Position numbers and translations under genes: made by a program. A DNA stretch of 64,000 nt from Lasiosphaeria ovina (taxonomy: Eukaryota; Ascomycota; Sordariomycetes; Sordariales; Lasiosphaeriaceae), in the NCBI GenBank assembly GCA_033439765.1, contig JAULSN010000001.1, forward strand, positions 5,580,001 through 5,644,000, read 5' to 3'. Below the pieces are notes generated by a model. That model was not told the origin of the DNA. It saw nothing but the letters and a program-made list of their open reading frames with translations, and did no database searches. Shown here in pieces: positions 33,331-45,989 of this stretch; the first letter of the stretch is position 1, and the number at the start of each line of letters is the position of its first letter.

Positions 33331-36300
33331 CGTCTACAAAACCTGCCGCTCTCGATGGGCTTGCCGATGTCCCCAATAGCTTGTCTGCTACAAAAGGACG
33401 TTGCGACAGCCGGGAGTGCGAGGTGGGAGGAGCAGCACCTGTTGACGTTTTGTTGGAGTAGCGCTGTGACTCCTTCTTAGGGTGTCTTGGATAAGGAGGC
33501 AGAGAATCGAGGGGCGGGGCCAGCGAGCACTGCGAAGGCTTTCGTCGCGAGATTCAGCTGGGGCACGAGAAGGCGAGATACGAGGCCCGAGGCACCCAGT
33601 GAGGTTCGTTATTCCTGGCTCCTTTTTTCGCCCTTTTAAATATACGTCGAGTTCCGTATGAAGATGGAATGCGGTAAGATGACGACTGTCGGTGCCGAGT
33701 GGGACAAAGTTAGGATGTGGCGGGCAGCTTCGAGCTCAAAGGCACAGCAAGAAGTCCGAAAGACAAAAACCGAGGACGCTGGGTGGAGTTTACTTCTGGA
33801 AATTAAACATAAATACCACGGGCGCTTCAGGTCGGGAGACACTTAATTTCTTGTGTACGTATCGCCAGCAATAAGATGCAATATTAAAAGACGAACCCGA
33901 GTGAGAGGGCGCAGCTGAAAGCCAGAGACACGACAGGACACAGGCAATCACGAGCCCCGGCCTCAACAATCCAGCTCTGGCTTGCCCCATCGCTCACCCG
34001 CCCTTTGCCGAGTTCAGCGCGCTGGGCTGCATCCCAAGAACGGTACCGGCCTGTACTTGTGGGCCACCCATCTCGCATTAGGCACGTCACCGAGCCGCTG
34101 TTGGGCACCTTGTCCATGCGAGGTACCGCCAAAGTCCTGCTGACGGCATCCCGGAGATTAAAGACCCTGGTCGTCTTCTTCGGTGCTCCGACTGATGTCA
34201 TGGACTCATGAACCTCAGGTCGTTGGCATTGCACTGGACTCTCGCATGTCTCGGACTCCTTGAAGCTGCGACCCCTTTAAACATACTTTCTTCCGTTTGG
34301 CAACAAGACCCGGTCATTTTGAGTTGCGAGACACAGCCCTTTTTACTGTGTAGGTTCCAAAATACCCAAGGCAAGGACCAACAACCTAGGTACCTAGACA
34401 GATCCCTACAGATGGGGCCGTCTGCGTGCACAACGGCTTTCACGTGTACACGTGTCTCGTAGTCTCAGTCCTCAACGCAGGTCCAATCCACTCAGTCTAT
34501 CCAGCGCGCGCTGAACGCTAGGCCCCTAAAATGCATTGATCTGGACCGCCTGTAATAAACTCCTGTACGCATGCCTAGGGGCTAGAATCGGCCTTCAACG
34601 GCGAAGCGGCATAATAGGGCGCGGGGAGCATTGCCTTGTTAATTGCGGCTGGCCGCCCAGTAGCTGCTGGCGGGGAAAATGGCGGCGGCCCTATTCAGTA
34701 CGTAGTAAACGAGCGCCTGACCTCTGGCGCCCGCGACACGGACGGGAACGTGCAGCTCATTAGGCGGTGAACGAGGTAAATGGGATTGAGGAGAAGTGAT
34801 CTCAAGAGCCCGAGTTGATTGATGCTCCGAAACCAAAATCGGACATGCGTGTCTATCCAGAGCTAAGGAACTGTCCAGCTCTGAGCGATACATGTATGTT
34901 CAGCAACAATGCCTAACCAACAATCACTACTACCCAAATACCAGGTATACCTTAGGTACTGGACAGTACTGGAAGCATGGCATGGGTAAAACAATCGTGG
35001 AAGATTTTCAGAGGACGGCGTTGCCTTGGCCGAGGCTCGTGTCTTTGCATCCATCGACAGAAACTTTTGAGCCGAGGTGTCTTGTGCTGGAGCTGGTAAT
35101 GTACTACTAGTAAGGAGTCAAAACTCGCACTCTCAGATGCCGCCCCTACCTTATCTAAAACCATGACCTATGTACCGAGGTCGAAAGGCCGCGTCGTTAG
35201 TCGATTTGAAGTTTCTGTTTGATTGTCGTTCGGGCTTGCCATGGCCGCCTACAGCACAAGAAACCTTAATACTTGGGCCTCAATGAGGTGCGCATAGAAA
35301 TGGTGCTGCTTCAACTTGCCACAACAGGACGCACGTTGACCGTTCGTCGTTTCGTGAAAGTCCATCGCCATAAGTAGCGAGGCACGTTGACCAGCGTCTT
35401 CTGGGGCCACCAGTTGAATCGTGCCTCTCCTGAGGGCCACATTGTCTGGAACATGAACGATACGGCATTTTCCCTCATTGTTCCAGTTGCTTCGATTCAA
35501 AATCGCAACCCCCCCCCCCCTCCTCGGATAATAAACCAGCGAGGACTTGCATCGTTAGGCAACAAGAACTAAAGAGCCCTTTCTCAAGATGGTTGCTACG
35601 TATCAGGCAGAACCATGCAACCACGAATCACAAAGTTGGTTACCAAACAAGACAGGCAGCGAATGCTACAAGGCATAAAGAGTTGGGCGCTGCGGTATGT
35701 GCTATTCTACACATGAACCTAATCGGGTTGAGCTGCGTAGAGATTCAATGAACTCGCCGAGATCATCCGCGCCGCAACGCGGCGGAATAACGACGGAAGG
35801 CTCAGTCAGCGTTCAGTACGGACCGACTGAACCAAGCACATGCCCCGGGCACCAGGACCATCAGCACACGAAAAGCCGTAACGGCATCCATACAGCTAGT
35901 AGTGACGGACTGAAACCGACCTTCCCAGTTCTTGATTAATAAGAGGTGTCGTGATTAACCTCTTGAAAACGGTCGCACCAGCTGGGCAACATTGCACATG
36001 CACACCATCCCCACGTCATGCAACCCAGTGCAGGCTGAGTCTAACTGCAAGCATTCAGAACTGCCGCGGGGAGGGGCGGGAGGCTCCCGATGGCCTGATC
36101 GGAAACGGGGATTATACCATAAACTTGGTCAACCGCGCTGCTGTGTTGGGCTGCCGAAACGGCCACCTCAGATGTGGGCAGTAGCTTACTTGCTGCACAG
36201 TAGAGTTAGGGCGGCCCCCGCCACTACCCTCCCTCGTTGAGTGCCGGAATCGCGGAGACCAACCGGATCGCATGGACCGTGTGCGGCCGCCAGGCTTCCT

Positions 36301-36840
36301 TTTGGACCTCCTGCCAGTTATTTGAGGATTTGAGACCGCGACGAGAATAGCGAAAACAGCAGGACCGTGCAGATATAGCACGACTTACACAGATGATGAT
36401 AATCTAGAATTAACCTAGGCACCTAGGTACCTTAGCACGCTTAGGTAGGAAGGTAAGGCAGGCACGCCCGGCCGAGAATCTCGTGAGCTGGAAAAGTTGG
36501 GGCTCCATTACCCGCATGAAACCACTGTAGTATCCATGCTCCGCCCAGCCTGTTAGCAAGACAGGGCATTCCCTTCCGTGGATTGGGGTGCCAAAACGTC
36601 TCCAAGTCTGCAGTTAGCGACTGCTAGTACTAGTAGGGACGAGAGGAGTTATCACAGAGGGCCAATTTGGCCATAGCGGACGAAAAGGCCATCTTTTTTT
36701 CGCGACTCATTCTCGCCCCCCACTCTTGTCATTTGACATTTCTTCGTCCAGCGCCCGTCGTCCGCCGCCTGGTCGTTTCGCGTTTGGAACCTTCGATACG
36801 CCGGATAAGGTTCGCTCTGGTTTTTTTTGATCGCACCGCT
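33331..36840. other. Gene-poor region of about 3.5 kb
   Basis: Small frames only (all under 120 codons), overlapping on both strands without domains. It contains a C run near 35509-35521 and CCTAGGTACCTAG-type palindromes at 34385 and 36414. The 3' end, pyrimidine-rich from about 36690, is the leader of the next gene; the 5' end is the lipin promoter. Confidence 0.6.
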
Positions 36841-39800
36841 ATGTCATGGATCTCATGGGCGTCGCTGGTGCCCACGCTTCTCGTCTGCTCGGCCACGCTC
36901 GCCTGGTGGTTCACCGAGCCTAAGAACGCACGAATCAACCTCATCGCCGCTGTCGGCGTCGTGCTCTTTGGCTGGGCGGTCGCGCCCGACCTGTCCCGCG
37001 ACCTGTCCTCGTCTCTGTACACGCTGTGTGTGAAGTTAGTCGCCGCCTTGCATCTCGACCTGCTGGTTGCCAAGCGTGCCGACATGCTGTTGACGGGCGC
37101 CGCCGTTGCATGGTACGTCTCCGCCCGTTTGCGGCTGTTGCCTTTGCAGCGCTCTCCGTCTCCGTCTCCCCGCCCCTCGCCCCTTTTCCCGTTCCCAATC
37201 GTGATGCAACACAGTCACGCGATTGACCATTCTGCTGATTAAGAATTGCGCGCGTGTCTGCAGGCTAGTGCGAAGGGCATGGCAGACGCTGTGGAAACCC
37301 GTACCCGAGCTCATCAGCATCCTGGGTGTCGATGTCCCCGACCCGCCGGATGTCTCGCTTGCGGGCATCCGAGCCGATGCGGCCACGGTGAACTGGTCAC
37401 GCCCTCCGGCGAACCGTTCGGTCCAAAAGTTCTTGATCCAGGTCAACGGAGTAGTCGGTGAGTGTCCGAAGAGATTGGAACATTGAACTCGAGGTCTTTT
37501 ATAGATGGTTCGAACTCTAACAAGTCTCAAACAGTGGGGGAGGTTGCTGCGAACCAGGAGCCGGCAATTGTTGTCAGTGGCCTGAAGCCTAATCACTTCT
37601 ACAACGTGCGCGTGATCGCGGTGGGCTCCAACAACTTTCAATCGGGGAGTCGAGTCATCCGTCTGCGCACGTTTGGCCGCGACGGGCGGCCCCAGCTCGG
37701 AAATTCTCGGCTTCCCTCTAACTTTATGGCAGAGGAGCCCCATGCCTCGGCCCAGGGAGAATACACAGACGAGAATGGAGCGCTACGGAACTCGTTCCCG
37801 GCACTCGAAACAGCTGCACCTCCAGATGTCGTTGCGTCGCCGGCTCGAGACGGATCCGCTGCTGCCGGGTCCGGGCCGCGCCGTAACACCGTTACACGGC
37901 GCCATTCGCCGTCAACCACAAGCATCGACCAACCGGCACAGACGCGGGACGAGATAAACGCCAATGCCAAGAAAACGCTGCCGGAGTTGACGGAAAGGTT
38001 CGAATGCATCCGACACGAAACGGATGACGTGGTATCTCTTATCGCAAAGGAGGAGGCTGACAATAGGCGGCTACTTGAAGAGCTCGAAGCCGAGAAACGG
38101 GAGAAGAAGAAGGAGCAGAAGAAGAAGGAGGAGCAGACAGAGAAGCTCAAGAGAGATGTCAACTCCACCGACCGGTCAATGCGTAACGCAATGCAGCGTA
38201 AGGCACAGAGGGAGAAGTCTTTGAAAGAGAAGCAGCAAGAGCGGTCCAAGTACCACGACAACATCACCAAATGGGAGAGAGCTATGGAGGACATGCAGCG
38301 AGAGCGCGAGAGTTTTGACCAGCAGATGCGAGATCTCGAAGGGGAACGGGACGAGAAAGCTGAACGTTTCCGTGTAGAGAACGGCGACCTGCATGCCGAA
38401 TGCTCGCGTCTAGAAACCGAACTGAGGGAGAGGAGGGAGCAGGTTAAAGAGTTGGAAGAAGCCCGGAAGAAGTTGCCGGGCGGGGAAGAGGATGACGAAT
38501 GGCGCGAGAAAGAGACCGAGATGAGGCGCGACTGGCAGCGGAGGCATAGGGAGCTCCACGAGAGCTTCACGCTGGAGTCGAAACGTGCGAGGAGCCTCGA
38601 CGAGCAGCTTCGCGTCCTCAGCATGCAGGTGCAACACATCCCCCAGTCGGGCTACGGCATGTATAACCAGCCAAATTCGTCTGGCGTGGAATTCGACAAC
38701 AATCCGGCTCTCAGCCAGTTCAAAAGACGGAGCCGGAATAGCAACTCCCTCTCTAGTGTTTCGATTTCATCGCCTTTGCCAGCATACTCTCAGATTGATC
38801 CAGCCGTGTCTGGCATCCCTCCCGGATTTGCCAGCTCACGGTCCGCAAATGCGCCTCCGGGATTTGCGCCTGGACCATTCATGAGTCTGGCGGCAGAGAT
38901 GCCGCAACGGCTCGATGAAGCTGGCATCAGAGGGGCGTCGGCTCCCCTTAGTCCAACGGCCACCATGCTTCTCCCATCTAACATTTTGGACGACATGGAT
39001 TTTGACGATCCGAGTCCCATCCCTAAATATGGCCCCGACCCATTTTTCCCGCATAACAATAACTCACCCCAGCACGATCCTCAGTCGCCCGCGTCGTCGG
39101 GCAGATCGATGAGCATCCTCTCGAGCCCTCGGGGATCCTCGCAGAACCTCCCTTTCCCTCCATTTTCGAGCGACGCCATGGATAGGCACTCGCTCAATGC
39201 CACGGTCACGGTGTCGCCAACGCCGATAGAGGCGTCTACCAACAAACTTGGCAGCCTTTTCTCCTTCCAGCGATCCAGACCTGCCAAAGAGGCTACGGAG
39301 AAGGAAGGCCCCCTGCTGGGAAGTCTGAAGCAGGGACAGAGCCAGTCATTCCCTAGGCAGACGGATGAGCCCGACGCTCTGACTAACAAGCGTCGTATCA
39401 GCCTGTCTGGCACGTGGAACATGTTCAACCGGAACTCAGCCGGGCCAGACATCATGGAAGGACACGCGACGAATCTGCGCATGTTTTCGGCGAGGAGCTT
39501 GAACCCCTTTTCGAGCTCCCACCGGGCTGCTGGGGGTATCTACGCCGAGCGTGACTCCAGCAGCCCCCGGCCTGCCAGCATTGCGTCCTCAGACTTCCCG
39601 CGGCCTTCTACGGATTCGGGCTCGATCTGGGGGCCCCCCGGAGACGTATCCCAGCTTGGGAAACAATCTCGTCTGTGGTCGCCGGACGTACCCTGGTCCC
39701 GAAATCCATCCCGTCGGCCATCTCTCCATGGGTCGCCGTCTGCACTGAAGACAACCCTGGCATCCGCAGACGACGAAATATTGGACGATGATAACATGTC

Positions 39801-40623
39801 CAATGTTAATAATGTTGGAGTCATCGGAAGCCGGCCGCCTCAGCATTCGTCCAAAGCGGCTCTTGCACGTCTGAACCCAAACGCGCCAGCATTTATTGGC
39901 TCGCTGTTTAAATCAAAGCCCGAGAAGGAAAGAGAGGGCAAGGACAAGAGCAAGGCGAAGGACAAGTCTAAGGACAAGGGTAAAGACTCGAAAGACAAGG
40001 CCAAGGGCAAAGAGGCGGCGACGCCCGACACCCCGAACGGTCCCACCTTTGATATTGATTCGCCCACGGAGTCGCGACAATCCCGTGACGGATTCTCGGT
40101 ACATACGCAGACTTCGCTCTCGGAGTCACGCGACTCGCTGTCTCTTGACCAATCCTTTTCCAACACGCCTTCCGAGCCGGCCAGCACGGGGCTCTCGGCG
40201 AATGCCAAAGACGAAAACGTTGTTCGCAAGCTGTTCCGCAAGAGCAGTTCTAGCAAGTTCAGCCTTCCCGGGCGGCTTGGCGGCAAGGACTCGAGCCTAT
40301 TCAAGAAGGGCCCGGGCAGCACGGCCAGCGGTGGCGCTTCTGACAAAGGGGCGTCTCTCGACCGGTCTAGCCTCGGCGACTTTGACGACATTGGCGACGA
40401 AGCGTACAACACCAGCCTCTCGGGCCGCGGCTACGACAGCGTCACAAGCAGCCCCAGCCTCGCGGCTGTGACGAGCGTCAAGATCAAGGACAGCGCCAAG
40501 ACGCCGGTGCGCTGGCTGAGTACGTTTGGCAAGAAGGGCAAGAAGGAAAAGGAGAGCCTAGATCTGGAGCGGGTGCAGACGTACGAGTCGGAGGACACTA
40601 GCGAGGACATGTATCGGAGCTAG
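36841..40623 (+). CDS. Membrane-anchored fibronectin-III/coiled-coil protein
   Basis: Exons 36841-37112, 37264-37457 and 37535-40623 give 1,184 aa. Introns are 151 and 77 nt and all phases match. N-terminal hydrophobic segments (WISWASLVPTLLVCSATLAWWF, INLIAAVGVVLFGWAV) suggest membrane anchoring. A fibronectin type III domain follows (PDVSLAGIRADAATVNWSRP ... KPNHFYNVRVIAVGS). Then comes a coiled coil of about 200 residues rich in Glu/Lys/Arg, a long Ser/Pro-rich disordered region, a Lys/Asp-rich KDKSKAKDKSKDK stretch and a conserved-looking C-terminal patch (TPVRWLSTFGKKGKKEKES). The same N-terminal layout is known to me only from uncharacterised fungal proteins. A scaffold role at an internal membrane is a guess. 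The frame is open upstream of 36841, but the first ATG is there. Confidence 0.82.
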
Positions 40624-41580
40624 CTGTTTACTGTTTGTATCAGCTAGCACCTATCGAGTTGAAGGACGGGAGGAGAGGATGTGCAGAGAGCAATTCACAT
40701 TTCATCTGCCTTTAGATGTGTAGGCGGGACGGGACGGGACAGTTCATGGCTTCTCCAATCTTGCTGCTGGGATATTTTGGAGATATGGACTGGAGATGTT
40801 TGGGTAGGTAGGTAGTAAGTAGAATGCGGTGAGTGGTGCGCTCCTTTGGTAGAATTGGCGGTAAAAACAAGGATTTGTTTCTGACTGCAACACAGCATGT
40901 TCCCTGGGCGCGGGTGAGAGTTTGTTGCTTCCATTGCTAAAGTCCCGGGCAGTGACTACAGGAGCTTGAGACCGTGGTACAGGACGAATACAGATTGGTG
41001 TCGGGGGTGTGCGCTGTAAATATGAGAAATATTACAGAGTAATTCACCTCCTAAATTATGGAACTGACACGAGAAACCTGGGAGGCTTGGGCTTATGAGT
41101 TGAGCTACTTCATATTTCGTTTTTTATTTTGCCGGATTTAAAGTCGAGTTCCATGACGAGGCTATCGTGAAAGGGGTTTGTTGATGCCGGGCTGAGCAGG
41201 TGTGGCTGGAGGAACAGAAGTCCGGGGTGTTTCGTGGCTGAAAATAGCGCGTATGTACAGCCGGCGCGGGAAGTGTGGTTCAAGCTTTAGCACCTCAGCG
41301 CCAAGCCAAGCCAAGCCCACTCACTGCATATCTTGTCTGCGCTGGAGCAGCATCATACCGAATTACGCTCGGATTACGACGGCGGCACTCGAACTCCCTC
41401 TCGTTCAACACATCTCCTCCAGTCCTCGCCTACCGGGGCTTCGCTGCAACCCAGCTAGCTAGAAACCGACCAGCTTTCCAGCCGACCGATTGACCAACCG
41501 ACATAGCCGTCCAAGCAGAAACAATCGCTTCGATCGAGCACCTGCTTCCCCCTCGACGTCTCTCGACGCAAGCCCGTTGC
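40624..41580. other. Intergenic, tandem genes
   Basis: 3' region of the FN3 gene and promoter of the Cmc1-like gene. Includes GGTAGGTAGGTAG near 40804. No supported ORF. Confidence 0.6.
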
Positions 41581-42270
41581 ATGGCCGCTATGGCCGGCAG
41601 CAGCAACACTGCCAGCGGCAATGGCAATGGTAATGGCGGCAGTACAGAGGAACGCCTGCCAATGCCCTCCAATAACCCCCTGCCGCTGTCGGCGTCGCAG
41701 GAGGCACAAGTCCGCGACATCTTTTACGCCCGCGTGCGAAGCAAATGCGCCGATGAGATCAAGGGTATGTTACGGATCTGTGCTCTTCCTTATTGCCATC
41801 TCCATGTACTATCCTCCACCGTACCGCACGCAGCAGCATGGCTAACATCTTGCTCGGCAGCGTTTGCGGACTGCGCACTGGGGCGGACGTTCTCGGCGCC
41901 TTTCCTGTGCCGGCCGCCGCTGCACGTCATGAACAGCTGCATGAAGTCGCACGCGACGCCGGCGGAGCAGGATGCGGCGCGCGAGGACTGGTTCGCGCAG
42001 CGGGCGCAGCGGGCACGCGAGCGCGAGCGCAAGGGCCGCCGCAAGGCCGAGCAGGAGGCCTTTTTGCGCGAATGGTGGGGCCTGCCCGAGAAAGACCGCG
42101 ACGAGGCCCGCCGCGAGATGGAGAAGCTTAAGCGCGGCGAGCGCATGGGCGGCTTCCTGGGCCCCAACCGGAGGAGGATAATAGAGCGCGGCGTGGCCGT
42201 GCTGGACGACGAGGGGGAGAGGATGATAGGGAAGAAGGATGGCGAGGACAGTGGGACGGCGAGGAGGTGA
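41581..42270 (+). CDS. CMC1: Twin-CX9C mitochondrial protein, Cmc1-like
   Basis: Exons 41581-41764 and 41861-42270 give 197 aa. The 96-nt intron with branch GCTAAC splits the first CX9C motif. The core reads CADEIKAFADC (Cys56-Cys66) and CRPPLHVMNSC (Cys78-Cys88), two CX9C motifs in the Cmc1 arrangement. Such proteins are folded in the mitochondrial intermembrane space by the Mia40 disulfide relay and assist cytochrome c oxidase assembly. The protein is longer than yeast Cmc1 (roughly 110 aa) because of a charged C-terminal extension rich in Arg/Glu (RARERERKGRRKAEQEAF) and a low-complexity N-terminus of about 40 residues. Two ATGs lie at the start (codons 1 and 4). Paralogue identity within the Cmc family is not settled by sequence reading. 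Confidence 0.85.
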   Translation: MAAMAGSSNTASGNGNGNGGSTEERLPMPSNNPLPLSASQEAQVRDIFYARVRSKCADEIKGMLRICALPYCHLHVLSSTVPHAAAWLTSCSAAFADCALGRTFSAPFLCRPPLHVMNSCMKSHATPAEQDAAREDWFAQRAQRARERERKGRRKAEQEAFLREWWGLPEKDRDEARREMEKLKRGERMGGFLGPNRRRIIERGVAVLDDEGERMIGKKDGEDSGTARR

Positions 42271-42870
42271 CGGCGAGGGAAAGACTTAAAACTGTTGTGT
42301 TTTTTTTTTTTTCCAAGGTTCTCTCGGCGGCAACATATCGGGTCCTCGACTCCGAATATCCCAGGCCAAGGACTGGACGGACGCTTGTATGTACAATACT
42401 ATACAATACCATCATGACGGAAAACCTCGCCCCAAGTCACGAAGCGGGCTGAAGGAGGAATACTGCCAGGGGACACAAAATAAGTAAAATGGGCAGATGT
42501 CAGGGGAATGATGGCGGCCATAGTGTCGAGCCTGTCAAGAGGCAACCCCTGGTTTTCATCACCCGAACCACACGTCAGGGACACAACGCTGCTCTGTAAC
42601 ATAGATATGGGATGTATATATATAATCGAAACAGGAGCGAATCTAATGATAGTTCGACTGTCACATGAAAATGGCCGAGAGTCCTTCTTGGGAAGCAATG
42701 GCAATGATTGGCAATTTTATATTGCGGTATCTCGACGCAATTCTCCTACTTTTCTTCCGCTGCCTTTTAGAAATAAACCAGAAAAGGGGGCCAACAAGCC
42801 ACTCCCATTTTCCTTGAGAGGATTACGTCTGCCATGGAAAAGACACTCGCAGAAGAGGCAGCCAACCGCT
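42271..42870. other. Intergenic, convergent 3' ends
   Basis: Between the Cmc1-like gene and D-amino-acid oxidase. Starts with a T run (42299-42312). No supported ORF. Confidence 0.6.
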
Positions 42871-44245
42871 TCACGCCGTCGATGAGGCCCTCGCCTCCAA
42901 GTACTCCCTCACGCCAGTCACCACACCCTCCGCCACACCCCAAGAGAGCTCGTAGCCCCGCCCGCCCAGGCCATACGCATGCATGACGAAGCCGTCGCCG
43001 CCGGCGGCAGCAGCACCCGGGAGAAGCTCGCCCTCGAGCCTGAGCCCGGCCTTGCGGGTGGGCCGGCGGCCGACAACATCGCGGATGACGGTGAAGCCGC
43101 CGCCGGCAGCGCCGTCCAGGATGGGCGGGTACGTGGCGGCCATGCTGTGCAGCAGGCGCTCGCGCACGGCCAGCGACGGCAGCAGGTCCCAGCTATCGGG
43201 CTCCTTGGTGCCGCCGACAATGGTGCCGCCCTCGAAGCCGCGCGGCACGCAGAACGTCCACGACCCGTCGGCGTGCTGCCGCGTCACGGTGGCGTCGCAC
43301 GTGTTGGCCACCAGGCACGTCTGCCCGCGCGTCGGGAACACGCCGTCCTCGGGCCCGCCGAACCCGACGCCCGACGCGTTGACGACGGCATCAACAACTC
43401 CGCCCCTCCTAACTTGCGCGTCTACCGCCGGCAGCGCAAACACCTCAGCCACGGCGCGCAGCTCGCGCCTTGCGACCCGCCCGCCGCGGAACACGAACCG
43501 CCGCAGCAGGAACGCGCAGTACACCATGGGGTTCACGCACCACGTGTCGTACTCGCAGCCCCACGCGACGCGCGCGTCGGGGAAGTCATCCGCGCCGAGC
43601 AGCCGGAACCCCGGCATGGCAAAGTCGGCCGACTGCGCGCGCGCCTCCGTCAGCGGCCCGTACACGTCGGCCAGCACGGCCGCGCCCGCGTCCACGTACT
43701 CGATCCCCTTCATGAACGTGATGCCGTGGGCAGTGGGCTCCGTAGCGGCGGAAGCCAGCGCGCGCATCCGCGCAAATGTTGTCAGTGCGAACCGGTGCTC
43801 GCGCAGCCCTTCGCCCGACGGCAGGGGCGGCACCCAGCGGTTGTGCGCGCCGGCCCTGGCTTTGTTAGCTTCTTCACCTCTTTTTTGCGACTTTTGGTTT
43901 TTAGAGAGGAAAAAAATTGAAAAGAGGAGAAAAATTGAGGTGTAGGAGGCGGCCAAGCTGGAAAAGGGGGTAGGTGAAGATAGAAAATGAACAGCAAGTA
44001 GAGTCACAACACACCAGGGCGACGAGAAGTTGATGTGCTGCAGGCCGTCGAACGTCTCGGCCGGACCGGGAAAGTCGCGCGCGACGATGGTCACGTCGTA
44101 CCCGGCCTCTTCCAGCGCGATGGCGGCGCTGAGGCCGATGACGCCGGCCCTGTTTGTTTTCGGGTTAGTCAATGGTCAACAACAATGACAACGAAACCTG
44201 GAAGGGAATGCAAACATACCCGATGACAACGATGTGTTTGGCCAT
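42871..44245 (-). CDS. D-amino-acid oxidase
   Basis: Exons 44245-44220, 44149-44015 and 43855-42871 give 381 aa. The first intron (70 nt) splits the FAD-binding motif, joining MAKHIVVIG to AGVIGLSAAIALEEAGYDV. The second (159 nt) restores FSSPWAGAHNRWVP. The enzyme oxidises D-amino acids with FAD to 2-oxo acids, ammonia and H2O2. Further family marks are the NASGVGF strand, IVGGTKEP, RDVVGRRPTRKAGLRLE (with the conserved Arg of the substrate site), and HAYGLGGRGYELSWGVAEGVV near the C-terminus. The C-terminus ends ARASSTA, with no SKL-type peroxisomal signal, although fungal relatives are commonly peroxisomal. Without the second splice, the frame would insert about 50 hydrophobic junk residues. 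Confidence 0.94.
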
Positions 44246-45989
44246 TTCTGCTTTCTTTTATTTTATTACTCTGTGTTTGCGGGACTAACAGAGGGAAGAA
44301 GACCCCCGAGCGAAGTCGAGGCAGGAGGTTTTGCGTGTCTAGTTCAACAAGAGCTAGCTAATGCAAGAAGATGCCAAGTATTTATATGGCACGAGAGACG
44401 ATGAGACGAAACCGTGAGAAAAGAAACGGCCACCTCAGTCTGTAGAATGAAGGAGGTATATCAATATATACTACAGCGCTCCCAGACAAGGCTGCGCGTG
44501 CAGTCTGCCTCGTGAGGGAGAAACCACCTGAGAAAACACGGCGAGGCTCTCAATGGCCGTAGCATTCGGCCGCTGCCTTCAACTTCAGCTGGTGAAGAAT
44601 TGAACGCAACCTACCTTAAAAAAGCAACCTGCGCGGAGCCCAGTGTAAGGTAGGTACTCCAAGTTTAAGTGCGTCTGCAGCCTCGCGACAAGAATGTGCA
44701 GCGATTTCCCATTTACGGGTTCACACACACACACACAAAGCTGATTAGGCGTCCGTCTCCGTGCCGGATTATCCGCTTTGCGTTGCGGGCGGGCGCCTTT
44801 CTCCGGCGGGATTGCGCGTCGGAGCCGAGCCGATCGGGCCAAGGATCCGCTCGGCTTATCGCTGCGGTGTCTTGGCTCGGCACACTAGGCTCGGTCTGCG
44901 GTCGGCCTCGGGAAAAAGGGGCCGTTTGCATTATAGGTAGGTGTGTTTCCACGGCTGGGAGCCAGCAGTGTGATTCTTAAATCGTGATACATACTTACTT
45001 CCGTACTTACTTGTGAATTCTCTACAGTATCGTGCCCTAGCATGAGTATATTCCATTAGAAATACGTGCAAACCTCACCAATATTACTCAGTTACTGCTG
45101 CGGATCAACAGCAGCCCTCCTCCGGCGCCCCTTTCCCACCCCCTTTTTTTTACACAAACCACGACAATCTCCTCCAAACCGAGCACAGCTAACAGCTGAC
45201 TGGGAGAAAAAGGAGAAGAAAGGAGAAAAAAAGGGGGAGCGTAATCCTCTGCCTACCCGCCCAGCCCAACCCAGATTCCATTGCAAAAGTCCCGGTAAGC
45301 CTCCTCCGTCGTTCAACTGTTCCACACGCGCGCATAGGCGTCACAAAAGGCAGCACACATAAGCGCAGCAAACGAAACGAGTGTGGCACGCAAACTGATA
45401 TCAGCAAGCAAGCAACCTAACCCACCTCCAACCTGTGATCCCCACTTTCTGTGCCGCACCAAGGCTCCCACTCATCACCGTCCCGCATGGGATAAACCTG
45501 CATCGTGGTAGCCACGAGTGTCTGTCCCCCGTCCCTCGTGGCGAGTGGGTTCCGATCTGTATTTCCCGCTGTGTTCGGTGTATCCACCGCGGACACAAAC
45601 ACAAAAACGGTAGGTGTCTCCGACAGCCTTCGAAGCCAGAATCTCTCGTCACATATGGCATTTTTACAGACATATACGTAGATACATAGCTTGACTTTGA
45701 CTCTCCATGGCGGTACAAAGAAGGTTACATCCATATCCGAACGGGATAACAACAAGAATAACATCGACAATAAGACGCTATATTAATCAGACATGACCTT
45801 TGCGTTCGCCCCGTCGGTGAACGTCTGTGAAAAGAAGATAACAAAATACATAACTCCCGTGATTCCAGTATAATATAAATGTAAGTCAGGGTATCTAGCT
45901 GGCGCCGAAATATAAAAAGACGAGAAACCAGAGGCAAGATATGAAGAGAGAGAGTAAGCCGCAAACGGTTCGTCATGGGTCAAGTGTTT
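44246..45989. other. Gene-poor region of about 1.7 kb
   Basis: DAAO promoter side, then 3' flank of the membrane-protein gene. Small overlapping frames only. A short CA-dinucleotide stretch lies near 44720-44738. Confidence 0.6.

Noticed and set aside
37638..38639. 333-codon minus-strand frame opposite the FN3/coiled-coil gene
   Set aside because: Ser/Cys/Phe-rich mirror of a Glu/Lys-rich coiled coil; a classic antisense shadow.
42979..43945. Two long + strand frames opposite D-amino-acid oxidase
   Set aside because: Compositional shadows of the GC-rich oxidase exon; no motifs.
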